Positions 27,189 through 36,466 of a stretch of 64,000 nucleotides of DNA are shown piece by piece. How positions within the stretch are numbered: position 1 is the first letter of the stretch; every line of letters starts with the position of its first letter. The notes under the pieces are model-generated. The model ran no database searches. It was not told the DNA's origin and saw only the letters and a program-made list of their open reading frames with translations. The position numbers were made by a program, and so were the translations under genes. Origin of the DNA: SZUA-36 sp964650905 (GTDB lineage Bacteria; Pseudomonadota; Gammaproteobacteria; Xanthomonadales; SZUA-36). The stretch covers positions 1 through 64,000 of the forward strand of contig CAZYVH010000003.1 in assembly GCA_964650905.1 (NCBI GenBank), given 5' to 3'.

Positions 27189-28376
27189 GTGCCTCAAACC
27201 GCAAATGTAAATAATGAAAACCGTGTCATCGTCCATGTGGATATGGATGCCTTTTTTGCGTCCGTTGAGCAACATGATCAACCGCAATATCGCAATCTTC
27301 CCGTCATCGTTGGTGGCACCAGCAAACGGGGCGTGGTGGCTGCCGCCAGCTACGAAGTGCGTCAATACGGTGTTCATTCCGCCATGCCCATCACACGGGC
27401 GAAGCGCTTGTGTCCGACTGCCAATATTCTACCGGTAAATATGGCACGCTACCGGCAGGTTTCTGCACAGATTTTCAGTATATTCAATACCTTTACCCCG
27501 GAGGTAGAAGGTCTGTCGCTGGATGAGGCTTTTCTCGATGTCACCGGCAGCCTGGCGCTGTTCGGCAGTATCGAGGCAATCGGTGCCATGCTGCGTACCC
27601 GGATACTCGCGCAAACCGGTCTGCATGCGTCCGTGGGTATGGCGCATAACAAATTTCTTGCCAAGCTTGCCTCTGACAGCGACAAACCTCGGGGCTTTGT
27701 ACACGTGGCGCCAACGGGTGTTCGTGCATTCCTGGATCCGATGCCGGTGGGCAGAATCTGGGGTATTGGTCAACAGACCTTGCCGAAAATACACAAGCTG
27801 GGCATTTTGACGATTGGCCAGTTGCGTAAGGCCGATCCGGTTTTGCTGGCGAGGGCACTGGGCAAACGGACGGCGCATTTCCAGGCGCTGGCCCGTGGTG
27901 AAGATGAGCGTGATGTCATACCCGCAAGACCGGATAAATCGATCAGCCGTGAAGTCACCTTCGATCAGGACATTTCCAGCGATAGGGATTTACTATCCGA
28001 ATTACAGCGCCAGACAGAATCGGTCTGTGGGCGTCTGCGGGCCCGCCAGCTCGCCGCACGTACCATTCATATCAAGATCCGGGATCACCGCTTTCGTACC
28101 GCAAGCCGCAGCCGCAGTCTGGCGGCGCCCACGGCGAGTACCAGCACGGTATTCAAATTGGCCAGTGGTTTACTGAATAGCTGGTTACAGCAAAACAGCA
28201 ATATGCCCGTCAGGTTGCTGGGTATCGGTCTGTCCGGTCTTGAACACGCTGATCCACAGGGCAGTCAAATGGACTCTGCCCGACAAATCGCCCTGGATGC
28301 CACGCTGGACGATATCAGACACCGTTTTGGCAATGAAAAGGCCATGCGTGCGCTGGCCCTGGGCAACAAGAAGTAA
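27189..28376 (+). CDS. dinB: DNA polymerase IV
   Basis: A Y-family translesion polymerase of about 395 residues. The catalytic carboxylates are in HVDMDAFFASVE and SLDEAFLDVTGS; RGVVAAASYEVRQYGVHSAMP is the finger region, and little-finger sequence follows to the end. The N-terminus is uncertain: GTG at 27189 is the best in-frame start, with GTG 27237 and ATG 27243 as shorter options. TATAAT at 27174-27179 lies directly upstream and may be its promoter -10. I saw no clear LexA box. The end meets an intergenic repeat. Confidence 0.93.
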   Translation: MPQTANVNNENRVIVHVDMDAFFASVEQHDQPQYRNLPVIVGGTSKRGVVAAASYEVRQYGVHSAMPITRAKRLCPTANILPVNMARYRQVSAQIFSIFNTFTPEVEGLSLDEAFLDVTGSLALFGSIEAIGAMLRTRILAQTGLHASVGMAHNKFLAKLASDSDKPRGFVHVAPTGVRAFLDPMPVGRIWGIGQQTLPKIHKLGILTIGQLRKADPVLLARALGKRTAHFQALARGEDERDVIPARPDKSISREVTFDQDISSDRDLLSELQRQTESVCGRLRARQLAARTIHIKIRDHRFRTASRSRSLAAPTASTSTVFKLASGLLNSWLQQNSNMPVRLLGIGLSGLEHADPQGSQMDSARQIALDATLDDIRHRFGNEKAMRALALGNKK

Positions 28377-28377
28377 T

Positions 28378-28570
28378 CTAACTGTGAATTCCAGCAACGT
28401 TGTACACAAAGAATGGTTTCATTGACCGGTTTACAGAACCCACCTGGTACGCAACCGCGGTGGGTACTCACACCCAGGAACACACCAGAGTGTGTCCCGG
28501 AGATCGCTACCGGCACCCCCGCAGGGCACACTCTCAGGTGTAAACAACGTTGGTGAAATGTCCGGGCTAA
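28378..28570. repeat. Intergenic repeat element A between convergent dinB and fadD
   Basis: This 193-nt interval is filled by a structured element. Its left end is CTAACTGTGAATTCCAGCAA plus CGTTG, its right end CAACGTTGGTGAAATGTCC plus GGGCTAA. The fadD stop codon (TAG on the minus strand) lies inside the right end, and the left end begins 2 nt after the dinB stop. The part 28487-28557 is about 85 percent identical by eye to 53709-53779, and the left end is an exact inverted copy of 53767-53791. Internal hairpins include ACCCACC...GGTGGGT. No coding capacity. Confidence 0.85.
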
Positions 28571-30222
28571 TTATCTCGCAACTCGCGACGCAGTATTTTC
28601 CCTACATTGCTCTTTGGCAGGCTATCTATGAATTCAATGTAATGGGGGCGCTTATAACCCGTCAGGTTGTCCTTGCAGAATGATTTTATGTCGTCTTCAC
28701 TGAGATCAGGGTCTTTCCTGACGACAAATAATTTCACCGCTTCACCGGAGCGCTCATCGGGTACACCGATGGCAGCAGCCTCAAGAACACCCGGGTGCAG
28801 GGCAACCACGTCTTCGATCTCATTGGGGTACACATTGAAGCCCGAGACCAGGATCATGTCCTTCTTGCGGTCGACAATTTTGAAATAACCACCTGCGGTC
28901 ATGGTTGCAATGTCGCCGGTGTGCAGCCAGTCATCGGCGTCCAGCACCTCTGCTGTGGCCTTGGGGCGTTGCCAGTAACCCTTCATGACCTGGGGTCCGC
29001 GGATACACAATTCACCGACCTCGCCGGGTTCCAGCATGAGGCCATTTTCGTCCTTTATGCAGGCTTCGGTCGATGAGATCGGCAGACCGATATAGCCGTT
29101 ATAGTCTTCCAGCGTTATGGGGTTGATACAGGCCGCAGGAGAGGTTTCCGTCAGACCGTAAGCCTCCAGCAGGGTTACACCCGTGACAGCTTTCCACTGC
29201 TCCGCAACCGCCCTTTGGACTGCCATACCGCCACCCAGCGTCATCTTCAGCGATGAAAAATCCAATTGTGCAAAACCATCGGTGTTCAAAAGGGCATTAA
29301 ATAGCGTATTGACCCCGGTGATGGCGGTAAACGCATGACGGCCGAGTTCCTTCACAAAACCAGGCATGTCGCGTGGATCGGTAATCAGGATGTTGGTGCT
29401 GCCCAAATACAGGAAGGTCAGACAGTTCGCCGTCAGCGCAAAGATGTGGTAAAGCGGCAGGGCGGTGATGATGACTTCATGAAAATCACCCAGGTCGCTC
29501 AACCAGGCGCGCGCCTGCAAAAGGTTGGCAACGATGTTCCTGTGGGTCAGCATGGCGCCCTTGGCGACACCGGTTGTACCGCCGGTGTACTGCAACAATG
29601 CCACGTCTTCAAAGGCGATATTGACCGGGTGCAAGGGTAGTTTTACACCTTTGTCGAGAATGTCGTTGAAGCGTACCGCACCCGGCAGTGAGAAAGCCGG
29701 TACGCTTTTTTTAATGTACTTCAAGACAAAATTGACCAGCAGAGATTTTGGAAAATTGAGCAGGTCGCCAACACCTGTGGTGATGATAAAATCCAGCGGT
29801 ACGTCTTCACGCACACCTTCCAGCACGTGGGCAAAATTCTCAATCACGACAATGGCGCGGGCACCGGCGTCCACCAACTGATGGCGTAATTCACGACCCG
29901 TATACATCGGGTTGGTATTGACCACTATCAGACCAGCGCGCAAGGCACCGAACAATGCTACCGGGTACTGCAAAATATTTGGCATCATAAGGGCGATGCG
30001 GTCACCGGACTTTAGACCCATGTCCTGTAAACTGGCGGCAAAATTCCGGGTCAGGTAATCGAGATCAGCAAATGTAATTTCCGATCCCATATTGTGAAAA
30101 GCCACACGATCCTTGTATTTGTCGCAACTCTGCTCCAGCACATCGACAATTGAATGAAATACGTTCAGGTCGATGCTTGCCGGCACACCCGGTGGATAGC
30201 TCATAAGCCAGGGTTTTTGCAT
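28567..30222 (-). CDS. fadD: Long-chain fatty acid-CoA ligase
   Basis: The 551-residue adenylating enzyme activates fatty acids to acyl-CoA, feeding the FadIJ enzymes. It has the AMP-binding loop YTGGTTGVAKGAM, YGLTETSPA, the TGDIATM aspartate region, DRKKDMILVSGFNVYP and the C-terminal lysine in PKSNVGKILRRELRD. Length is typical for FadD. Its stop codon is contributed by the end of the neighbouring repeat element. Confidence 0.94.
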   Translation of the reverse strand: MQKPWLMSYPPGVPASIDLNVFHSIVDVLEQSCDKYKDRVAFHNMGSEITFADLDYLTRNFAASLQDMGLKSGDRIALMMPNILQYPVALFGALRAGLIVVNTNPMYTGRELRHQLVDAGARAIVVIENFAHVLEGVREDVPLDFIITTGVGDLLNFPKSLLVNFVLKYIKKSVPAFSLPGAVRFNDILDKGVKLPLHPVNIAFEDVALLQYTGGTTGVAKGAMLTHRNIVANLLQARAWLSDLGDFHEVIITALPLYHIFALTANCLTFLYLGSTNILITDPRDMPGFVKELGRHAFTAITGVNTLFNALLNTDGFAQLDFSSLKMTLGGGMAVQRAVAEQWKAVTGVTLLEAYGLTETSPAACINPITLEDYNGYIGLPISSTEACIKDENGLMLEPGEVGELCIRGPQVMKGYWQRPKATAEVLDADDWLHTGDIATMTAGGYFKIVDRKKDMILVSGFNVYPNEIEDVVALHPGVLEAAAIGVPDERSGEAVKLFVVRKDPDLSEDDIKSFCKDNLTGYKRPHYIEFIDSLPKSNVGKILRRELRDN

Positions 30223-30387
30223 TTTAGGTCAAACCTCTTTAATTAAAAGGGCCAGATTCCGGACGTTGCGGGACAATACTCAAGCCCCATTCTTACACGT
30301 TAAGCCACATCTTTCAGTATTTCGTTTGCCGCGCGCTGATGCACTGTTTATCATCGTGGGAGGGTCAACTGCGCAAGGCGTTGTGGG

Positions 30388-32304
30388 ATGGGTGAACAAA
30401 ACGTAAAAGAACATGCCAGTGAGGCCACTCGCCAGGCTTTCATGAAGTCATTATTGGATGAAGTCAGGGCTCTGGAAGCCATGCTGGATAAGGGCATGGT
30501 GGAATCAGGTATACGCCGCATCGGTGCTGAACAGGAAATGTTCCTGATCAACAATGCGCACAAACCCACCCTGACAGCTCTGCAGGTTCTGGAGCAGCTC
30601 GATGACGAGCGTTTTACACATGAGCTTGGCCTGTTCAATATCGAAGCTAATTTATCGGTCCAGGAATTGAACGCCGGCAGCCTCAGTCGCATGGAGGCCG
30701 AGGCACAGGAAATTTATGCGCTTGCACGCAAGGCAGCGCACCACTGCGACAGCGAAATTGCCTTGGTGGGAATATTGCCCACGCTGACCAAAAAAAATCT
30801 TGGTCTCGACTCAATGGTGCCAACGCCGCGTTACTTTGAGTTGAATGATGCCATCATGGCGCTGCGTGGAGACGATCTTCAGTTTACCATCAATGGCATA
30901 GACCAATTGACGGTCAATCATGACAACCTGATGCTGGAAGCGTGCAATACCAGTTTTCAGGTCCATTTTCAGGTCAGTCCTGACGAGTTTGCGCACCTCT
31001 ACAATATTGCCCAGGTCATCACCGGCCCGTTGCTGGCTGCTGCCGTCAACTCACCCATACTGCTGGGTAAGCGTCTCTGGCACGAGACCCGTATTTCGGT
31101 GTTTGAGTATTCTGTCGACGCCCGTTCAGCAGCGCACCAGACACGTGGTTTAAAATCCAGGGTACATTTTGGTGATCACTGGGTCGACAAGGGTGTAACC
31201 GAAATTTTCAAAGAGGATATTGCCCGTTTCAGGGTCATTCTGACGACCGAAACCGAAGACGACCCGTTGGCCATGGTGGCGCATGGGATTGCACCAAAAC
31301 TGAAAGCCCTGTGTCTGCATAACGGTACGGTCTACCGCTGGAACCGTGCTTGTTACGGTGTACACAATGGCGTTCCGCACCTGCGTATTGAGAACCGTGT
31401 GATCCCATCGGGACCAACCGTGATTGACGAAGTTGCCAATGCGGCGTTTTTCTTCGGCATGATGTCGGGTATGGCAGCCCGGTATGAGGATGTTCGCAAG
31501 CTGATTCCCTTTGAGGATATCAAGACCAATTTCATGGCCGCTGCGCGTGATGGTATCCGCGCGCAGATGAACTGGTTTGGCGACACCCATATGCCGGCCA
31601 GGGAACTGATCCTCAATGAATTGTTACCGTTGGCCGAGAAGGGCCTGCAATTATCCGGCATTGCACAAGAGGATATTGGACGTTACCTGGACGTGATCCG
31701 GGATCGGGTCACAACACGCAGAACGGGATCCCGCTGGGCGCTGGAATCATTGAACGAGATGCGGGGGGCGGGTACCGAAGACCAGCGCCTGCGGTGCCTG
31801 GTTGCGAGCATGGTCGCCCAGCAGACCAGCGGCCGGCCTATCGCCGACTGGAGTCTGGCCAAGTTCTGTGAACAGATGGATTGGCGTGAAAGTTATCGCA
31901 AAGTTGCTCAGTTCATGGCCACCGACCTGTTTACGGTACGGGTAGATGATATCGTTGATTTTGCGGCCACGTTGATGGATTGGCGACACGTGCGTCACGT
32001 GCCGGTTGAAAATGACGAGGGTGAGTTGGTCGGTCTGGTTTCACACCGGGCCCTGTTGCGTCTGGTTGCCGCAGGCCGCACCGGGGGGGATAATAAGGTT
32101 ACGGTCGGTGAAATCATGACCTGCAACCCGGTGACCGTGAATTCTGACGCCAGCACGGTCGAAGCCATCCGCCTGATGCGTGAAGCCAGGGTCGCCTGTC
32201 TGCCGGTCGTGGATGCCGGCAAGCTGGTCGGGCTGATTACAGAACACGACCTGATCGTCGTATCCTCATACCTGCTGGAGCAATACCTGGCCGACGAAGG
32301 GTGA
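30388..32304 (+). CDS. GCS2-like glutamate-cysteine ligase domain fused to a CBS pair
   Basis: The 638-residue protein has an N-terminal carboxylate-amine ligase domain related to GCS2/YbdK (RRIGAEQEMFLIN with the metal-binding glutamates, NIEANLSVQEL, FQVHFQVSPDE, HLRIENRVIPSGPT) to about residue 480. Two CBS motifs follow: the first around MATDLFTVRVDDIVDFAATL, the second around IMTCNPVTVNSDASTVEAI. CBS pairs usually sense adenine nucleotides, so nucleotide-controlled gamma-glutamyl ligation is a reasonable inference. The exact amine substrate is unknown. The following lipoprotein gene overlaps by 4 nt (GTGA). Confidence 0.85.
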   Translation: MGEQNVKEHASEATRQAFMKSLLDEVRALEAMLDKGMVESGIRRIGAEQEMFLINNAHKPTLTALQVLEQLDDERFTHELGLFNIEANLSVQELNAGSLSRMEAEAQEIYALARKAAHHCDSEIALVGILPTLTKKNLGLDSMVPTPRYFELNDAIMALRGDDLQFTINGIDQLTVNHDNLMLEACNTSFQVHFQVSPDEFAHLYNIAQVITGPLLAAAVNSPILLGKRLWHETRISVFEYSVDARSAAHQTRGLKSRVHFGDHWVDKGVTEIFKEDIARFRVILTTETEDDPLAMVAHGIAPKLKALCLHNGTVYRWNRACYGVHNGVPHLRIENRVIPSGPTVIDEVANAAFFFGMMSGMAARYEDVRKLIPFEDIKTNFMAAARDGIRAQMNWFGDTHMPARELILNELLPLAEKGLQLSGIAQEDIGRYLDVIRDRVTTRRTGSRWALESLNEMRGAGTEDQRLRCLVASMVAQQTSGRPIADWSLAKFCEQMDWRESYRKVAQFMATDLFTVRVDDIVDFAATLMDWRHVRHVPVENDEGELVGLVSHRALLRLVAAGRTGGDNKVTVGEIMTCNPVTVNSDASTVEAIRLMREARVACLPVVDAGKLVGLITEHDLIVVSSYLLEQYLADEG

Positions 32305-32735
32305 GGGCACTTACCTTAACCCTGATAGTCTGTCTGCTGCCGGCATGCGGTGAGAAGATGACCGTTGCTCAGCGGGTCATTGCCACTCTGCACAGCATGG
32401 AGGATGCAGCTGAAAACGGCAGACATTTTGATTTCATGGCTTATGTTGCAGATGACTTCAGTGGCCAACAGGGCAGTATGGACCGCCGCGATTTTCATCG
32501 CTTCATGATCTTTCAGATCAATCAAAACCAGCGCCTGAAGGCCAATTTTCTTCCCATATATGTGACATCAACCAACGACCAGCACGCCAAGGCGCATTTC
32601 AGGATATTGGTGACAGGTGGCGCTGGCCTGTTGCCGGAGCATGGTGAATTGTTTGAAGTTGACAGCACCTGGATTCTGGATGGAGATGACTGGTTATTAC
32701 AGAGCGCCGACTGGGAGTCGGTACTGGATCACTGA
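32301..32735 (+). CDS. Small lipoprotein with an NTF2-like fold candidate
   Basis: The 144-residue product begins with a lipoprotein signal ending in the lipobox LPAC (residues 13-16), so it should be lipidated in the cell envelope. The mature part (HSMEDAAENGRHFDFMAYVADDF, later EVDSTWILDGDDWLLQSADW) resembles NTF2/SnoaL-type domains. The GTG start overlaps the stop of the GCS2-CBS gene, implying co-expression. Function unknown. Confidence 0.75.
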   Translation: MRALTLTLIVCLLPACGEKMTVAQRVIATLHSMEDAAENGRHFDFMAYVADDFSGQQGSMDRRDFHRFMIFQINQNQRLKANFLPIYVTSTNDQHAKAHFRILVTGGAGLLPEHGELFEVDSTWILDGDDWLLQSADWESVLDH

Positions 32736-32790
32736 GCAACCCGGCTTAATGTGTCTCTTGGGTGCCGTGCGATGCAATGATATTTTTCCC

Positions 32791-33162
32791 CTACCTATTC
32801 AAGCGCACTGATTTGTGATAGTGAACCGTTTGCTTTTTATACAGCAGGTTCAATTCCCGCTCATAACTGAAAGTGATGATGATTGAGCCTTCCTTTTTCT
32901 TGACCTTGAAACGCTTTTCTAAATCGTTCAAATTATTTATTTGCAGCAATTCGATGACTTTTTCATGGACATCAAACGTGGATACGAAAGGATCTGTCCT
33001 GTGTGTGTCCCGTATGCTGTAAAGGATAGATCCGACGGACTGGGATTCAACGTATTGTGGCATATACTGGAACCCGATAAATATTCCATAACCCACAATA
33101 ACGATAGAGACAAGCGTGGTGAGCGCGGATGCGCCTCTTTGTTGTATTGCCAGTTCATGCAT
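32791..33162 (-). CDS. DUF4845-family membrane protein
   Basis: The 123-residue protein has an N-terminal QRGAS followed by a membrane segment (about residues 13-33) and then the YMPQYVESQSVGSIL pattern of DUF4845. In many gammaproteobacteria such a protein lies between lepB and rnc; here neither neighbour is present, so this is a displaced or additional copy. AGGAG lies about 10 nt before the ATG. Function unknown. Confidence 0.75.
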   Translation of the reverse strand: MHELAIQQRGASALTTLVSIVIVGYGIFIGFQYMPQYVESQSVGSILYSIRDTHRTDPFVSTFDVHEKVIELLQINNLNDLEKRFKVKKKEGSIIITFSYERELNLLYKKQTVHYHKSVRLNR

Positions 33163-33562
33163 ACGCTATTACTCCTTTAGCCTGCCGGACGATAGTCGTT
33201 GACCAATTCCGATTTGGTCGCGGCAGTTGGTAGTCTCGTGGCTTACGATCTCCTCGCGCCACGGTGAACCAATAAACCTTTTTACATGCTCATTTACTGG
33301 CGATTCTAGCATGATAATCCGGTCAGGATGCCACTCGGCTTCCGGGTATATCACCCCAGGTGCAAAACTGTTTTCTGTGATTTTATGCCTGAGCAATCGA
33401 CACAGTTTCCACCGAATCAAACAATTATCGGGGCGACTTGTTCACCAAAAGATATAGGTATCACCGTTGTGCACGATGCTGTACATCAATACATTTCACA
33501 TCTTAGACATTCGCAACAAGGTGACACTGACAAAAGAAGAACGTGAAGAACCGAAGGCAATT
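33163..33562. other. 400-nt interval without a recognisable gene
   Basis: I see no RNA gene, repeat or convincing reading frame. An 83-codon frame on the minus strand (33169-33420) and a 76-codon frame on the plus strand (33227-33457) overlap each other and resemble nothing I know. The part next to 33163 must hold the promoter and AGGAG site of the DUF4845 gene; the rest may be decayed sequence. Confidence 0.6.
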
Positions 33563-34765
33563 TCAAGCATGGGCAGAAGGGCCGCCCAACCCGGTCTGTG
33601 CTGGTAATTTCCCCTCGCTTGCGAGGAAGTTGCTAATAGCATCGGCGGCCCGAATCGACGAGGGCACATCCGTGAGGTCAAACGCCTCGGAAAAAGCCCG
33701 CTCCTGTTCTGCCCGGTAGTGAGTGGGATCAGATTGTGTCCTTGCCAGTGCGGCGGGTAATTCATCCGGGGATTCCAGTACTTCACCCGTGGACCAGAAG
33801 CGAAAATTCTCATTGTCTCGCCAGTTTGCCTTGCTCTTGTTAAAAAACAGACAGGGTCTTGGTTCAATGAGAAATTCATAGACCAGACTGCTGACGTCAC
33901 CCAGGTATATATCGGCGGCTCGCGTGTAGGTCATATCAATTGAAGCAATGCTACCGGGGTCAACCAGGATATTCTCCGCCCCTCGCACCCACTCAGGAAT
34001 TGGGGGGGTCCTGCGTGGCATGCCACCTTCTGTGGATATGTGCCAACTACGTTGGTACATAAGCACGTGTGGTGCAAAAATGAGATTATAGTCCGGGCTG
34101 TTTGCAAAATACTCCAGGATAGACTCTCCCCAGTCGTACCATGATGATAGCTTTGGATTGAAATGTGGCGCATAAAGTACGCTGGGCCTCTCATTGCTAA
34201 AGAGCTTCGGTCGTGGTGTATTGCGCATACAATCGAACTTTACATAACCGACAACGGTGTATCGGCTTTTATCCATCATGCCCTCGGCCAGCATTCGTTC
34301 CTCGTACTTGCGGCCCGGTAGCAGGTGGTAATCAAAGCGGGCAACACCCTGGTAACCTCCCGCGCGATCACCGGCACCGTGGAACGTGTTGATCATAATT
34401 GGGCAATCGTCTCCCAACCAACGTTTAAGAACGGTACTCGGTTTGTCCGGGACGACCAGCGCATCGAGTGATCGAAACAAATCGCGGTGGCGCCACAAAA
34501 CGCCCAGACGCTTGGCCAGCAGTGCATGCCCCGTCAACTTGTCAAAAATACTGGCATAATTTGGGGGCTCAATAATTTTAACCTGGCAGGATGCATCGGG
34601 ATAATCATTGGCGATGTCTTCAACCGCCTCAGCTTCCTCTTTAGTTGTACTGATGATGATGACGGATACATCGGGATTTCTGCGTGCGAGTTCATACGCG
34701 GTGGGGATACAGTGCATGACCTGATGAGCAGCGTCATGATTTAATAAGAAGCCAATGCGGATCAT
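33563..34765 (-). CDS. CDP-glycerol glycerophosphotransferase-like (TagB/TagF family) protein
   Basis: The 400-residue product has the GT-B-like fold of polyol-phosphate polymerases: N-terminal IGFLLNHDAAHQVMHCIPTA, TFHGAGDRAGG, LYAPHFNPKLSSWYDWGES, NLIFAPHVLM and the C-terminal IDMTYTRAADIYLGDVSSLVYEF, which corresponds to the family's conserved D-S-S-x-x-x-E donor-site pattern. Gram-negative members build glycerol-phosphate decorated capsules or O-antigens. The start codon overlaps the stop of the phosphoesterase gene. Confidence 0.82.
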   Translation of the reverse strand: MIRIGFLLNHDAAHQVMHCIPTAYELARRNPDVSVIIISTTKEEAEAVEDIANDYPDASCQVKIIEPPNYASIFDKLTGHALLAKRLGVLWRHRDLFRSLDALVVPDKPSTVLKRWLGDDCPIMINTFHGAGDRAGGYQGVARFDYHLLPGRKYEERMLAEGMMDKSRYTVVGYVKFDCMRNTPRPKLFSNERPSVLYAPHFNPKLSSWYDWGESILEYFANSPDYNLIFAPHVLMYQRSWHISTEGGMPRRTPPIPEWVRGAENILVDPGSIASIDMTYTRAADIYLGDVSSLVYEFLIEPRPCLFFNKSKANWRDNENFRFWSTGEVLESPDELPAALARTQSDPTHYRAEQERAFSEAFDLTDVPSSIRAADAISNFLASEGKLPAQTGLGGPSAHA

Positions 34766-35640
34766 AGTGTTTGTGTTCCGTTGTGAGAAAAAGCTCCCGC
34801 TACAGTATTGTATTGGAAGTGCCGGATCGTAATTCGTGGTTGCCTTCTGCCTGTTTCAATTTCAATCACATGGTAGTGAGCAACCGATTTACGTTTCCCT
34901 ATGGTGGATGCAGAGGCGGCGCCGAGTACCGGTATTGGCCCTGTCGGAGAATCGAGCGTTGCGCTTGTTGGATGGTGCAAATGGCCATGCAGAACGAGGT
35001 TAACCGGCCATTGGGCCAACAGTTTCTGGAGCCCTTTTCGGTCGGACAAGGCCTTGCTTGGTCGTGTTGCGTTTTCCTGTGGCGGGTGATGAATCAGCAA
35101 CACGATGGGGCGCTGGTCAGTCTTGATCCTGCTTAGAAGTGACCCGGTCCTCTCCAGTTGCGCCTGTCCTAAACGGCCAAGCGATACTGCAGGCGGCGTT
35201 GCCACCGCGCTCGAAAGGCCGATGATATCCACCGGACCACGCCTGTGCAGATAAGGAAAGCCGGTCTGACCTTCATCATCCTGCATCCAGGGTGACCATT
35301 TTTCCAATGCGTAGTCCAATGCCCCTGGCACATAGGCGTCATGATTCCCGGGAATGACACTGATCTGCCGGGCATCGCCCAGTTTGGAAATCCAGACAGC
35401 TGCATTGTCAACCTCGGCAGGAAGCGTGGTGAATGTCATATCACCGGTAATGCATATATGGTCGGGGTTGATCCTGGCAAGGTGTGATTGTAAGGCATCA
35501 AGAATGCTTTGCTGATGCTCTTTTTTCCACTTGTAGTACCAGGATAACAGGCCCAATAGTCTCTTGTCGGCCAACTGTCTCAAACCAAGGCGTGGTAATG
35601 GAGGGATGTGTAAATCGGAGATATGTGCAATTCGGTACAT
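34762..35640 (-). CDS. Metallophosphoesterase (calcineurin-like)
   Basis: The 292-residue hydrolase shows all five metal-site blocks in order: HISDLHIP, CITGDMTF, PGNHDAY, LLIHHPP and LHGHLH. Members cleave phosphomonoesters or diesters, such as UDP-diacylglucosamine or cyclic nucleotides. Position between a nucleotidyltransferase and a CDP-glycerol-transferase-like gene suggests hydrolysis of an activated-alcohol or sugar phosphate intermediate; the actual substrate is not readable. Confidence 0.9.
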   Translation of the reverse strand: MYRIAHISDLHIPPLPRLGLRQLADKRLLGLLSWYYKWKKEHQQSILDALQSHLARINPDHICITGDMTFTTLPAEVDNAAVWISKLGDARQISVIPGNHDAYVPGALDYALEKWSPWMQDDEGQTGFPYLHRRGPVDIIGLSSAVATPPAVSLGRLGQAQLERTGSLLSRIKTDQRPIVLLIHHPPQENATRPSKALSDRKGLQKLLAQWPVNLVLHGHLHHPTSATLDSPTGPIPVLGAASASTIGKRKSVAHYHVIEIETGRRQPRITIRHFQYNTVAGAFSHNGTQTL

Positions 35641-35653
35641 GGTGTTGCAGCGT

Positions 35654-36466
35654 TTATCCAGACTGTTGCCGGCGCGCCCTTAGTGTCCGCTCACTGAATT
35701 CAAAAGTTGTGGGGTTGTCAACATCAATGGGTCCAAAGGCAAATGGCAATATGACGGTATCCACAGTAAAGCCGAGCTTGTGTGCAATTCGACTGACAAA
35801 TCTGTCGAGAGCAAGCAGACGCCACTTGTAAAGGATCAGTGGCAAAACACCAAAAATCCTTAGCATGCGCCACGGGTGTTTTCTGAATTGCCCCCCGGTT
35901 CGAAATATTTTCGCACCTTCAAACGCGTGAGGTGAGCGAATGCCAAAAAGATTGCAAAAGGAATATCCACCATCACGGAACTGGAAAAAGCCAAATTTTC
36001 CGTCCGGAAACTCCGCCATCACCGTACTTTGCCGGGCCACCGCAACCGCAACATCGGCCGTGCCGGCAATAAATCTGGACACGAAATAACGTACCAGTTC
36101 AGGCGTATGCAAAGCATTATCGGCAGTCGTGATGACCAAAGGCACGGGCTCCTCAACGGTTTCGCCAACACGGATCACACTATCGGTAAGGGTCCCGGAG
36201 CTTGGCACGACCTCGATCACGCCTTTAGCAAGCCAGCGCCGCGTCACAGCCAGGTTCTCCAATACTTTCTGGTCTTCAATAGAGACCAGGATACGTTTGA
36301 AGCAGCCACTCTCAAGCAGGGCTTGCACCACCCGTTCAATCATTGCGACACCGTCGATTTCGACCAGGCACTTATGAGATTTATTCTGTATCCTGGCTAC
36401 AGCATCATCAACACCTCGCCGGCTGGCCGCCATCACCAGTGCCGTCAATGGTGGTGCAGACATCAT
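35654..36466 (-). CDS. NTP-transferase (MobA/GlmU-N-like nucleotidyltransferase) protein
   Basis: The product of about 270 residues has the nucleotidyltransferase start TALVMAASRRG, KCLVEIDGVAMIERVVQAL (the lysine-containing P-L-x-G equivalent), and the metal aspartate in VITTADNALHTPELV. The first loop lacks the usual GG-x-G-T/S-R pattern, so it is a divergent member. I chose the ATG at 36466, which overlaps the MmgE/PrpD stop in ATGA. Likely makes a CDP- or other NDP-activated precursor for the neighbouring transferase (inference). Confidence 0.78.
   Translation of the reverse strand: MMSAPPLTALVMAASRRGVDDAVARIQNKSHKCLVEIDGVAMIERVVQALLESGCFKRILVSIEDQKVLENLAVTRRWLAKGVIEVVPSSGTLTDSVIRVGETVEEPVPLVITTADNALHTPELVRYFVSRFIAGTADVAVAVARQSTVMAEFPDGKFGFFQFRDGGYSFCNLFGIRSPHAFEGAKIFRTGGQFRKHPWRMLRIFGVLPLILYKWRLLALDRFVSRIAHKLGFTVDTVILPFAFGPIDVDNPTTFEFSERTLRARRQQSG

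Noticed and set aside
33169..33420. 83-codon minus-strand frame in the 400-nt interval
   Set aside because: No ribosome site, no recognised similarity, and an overlapping open frame on the other strand.
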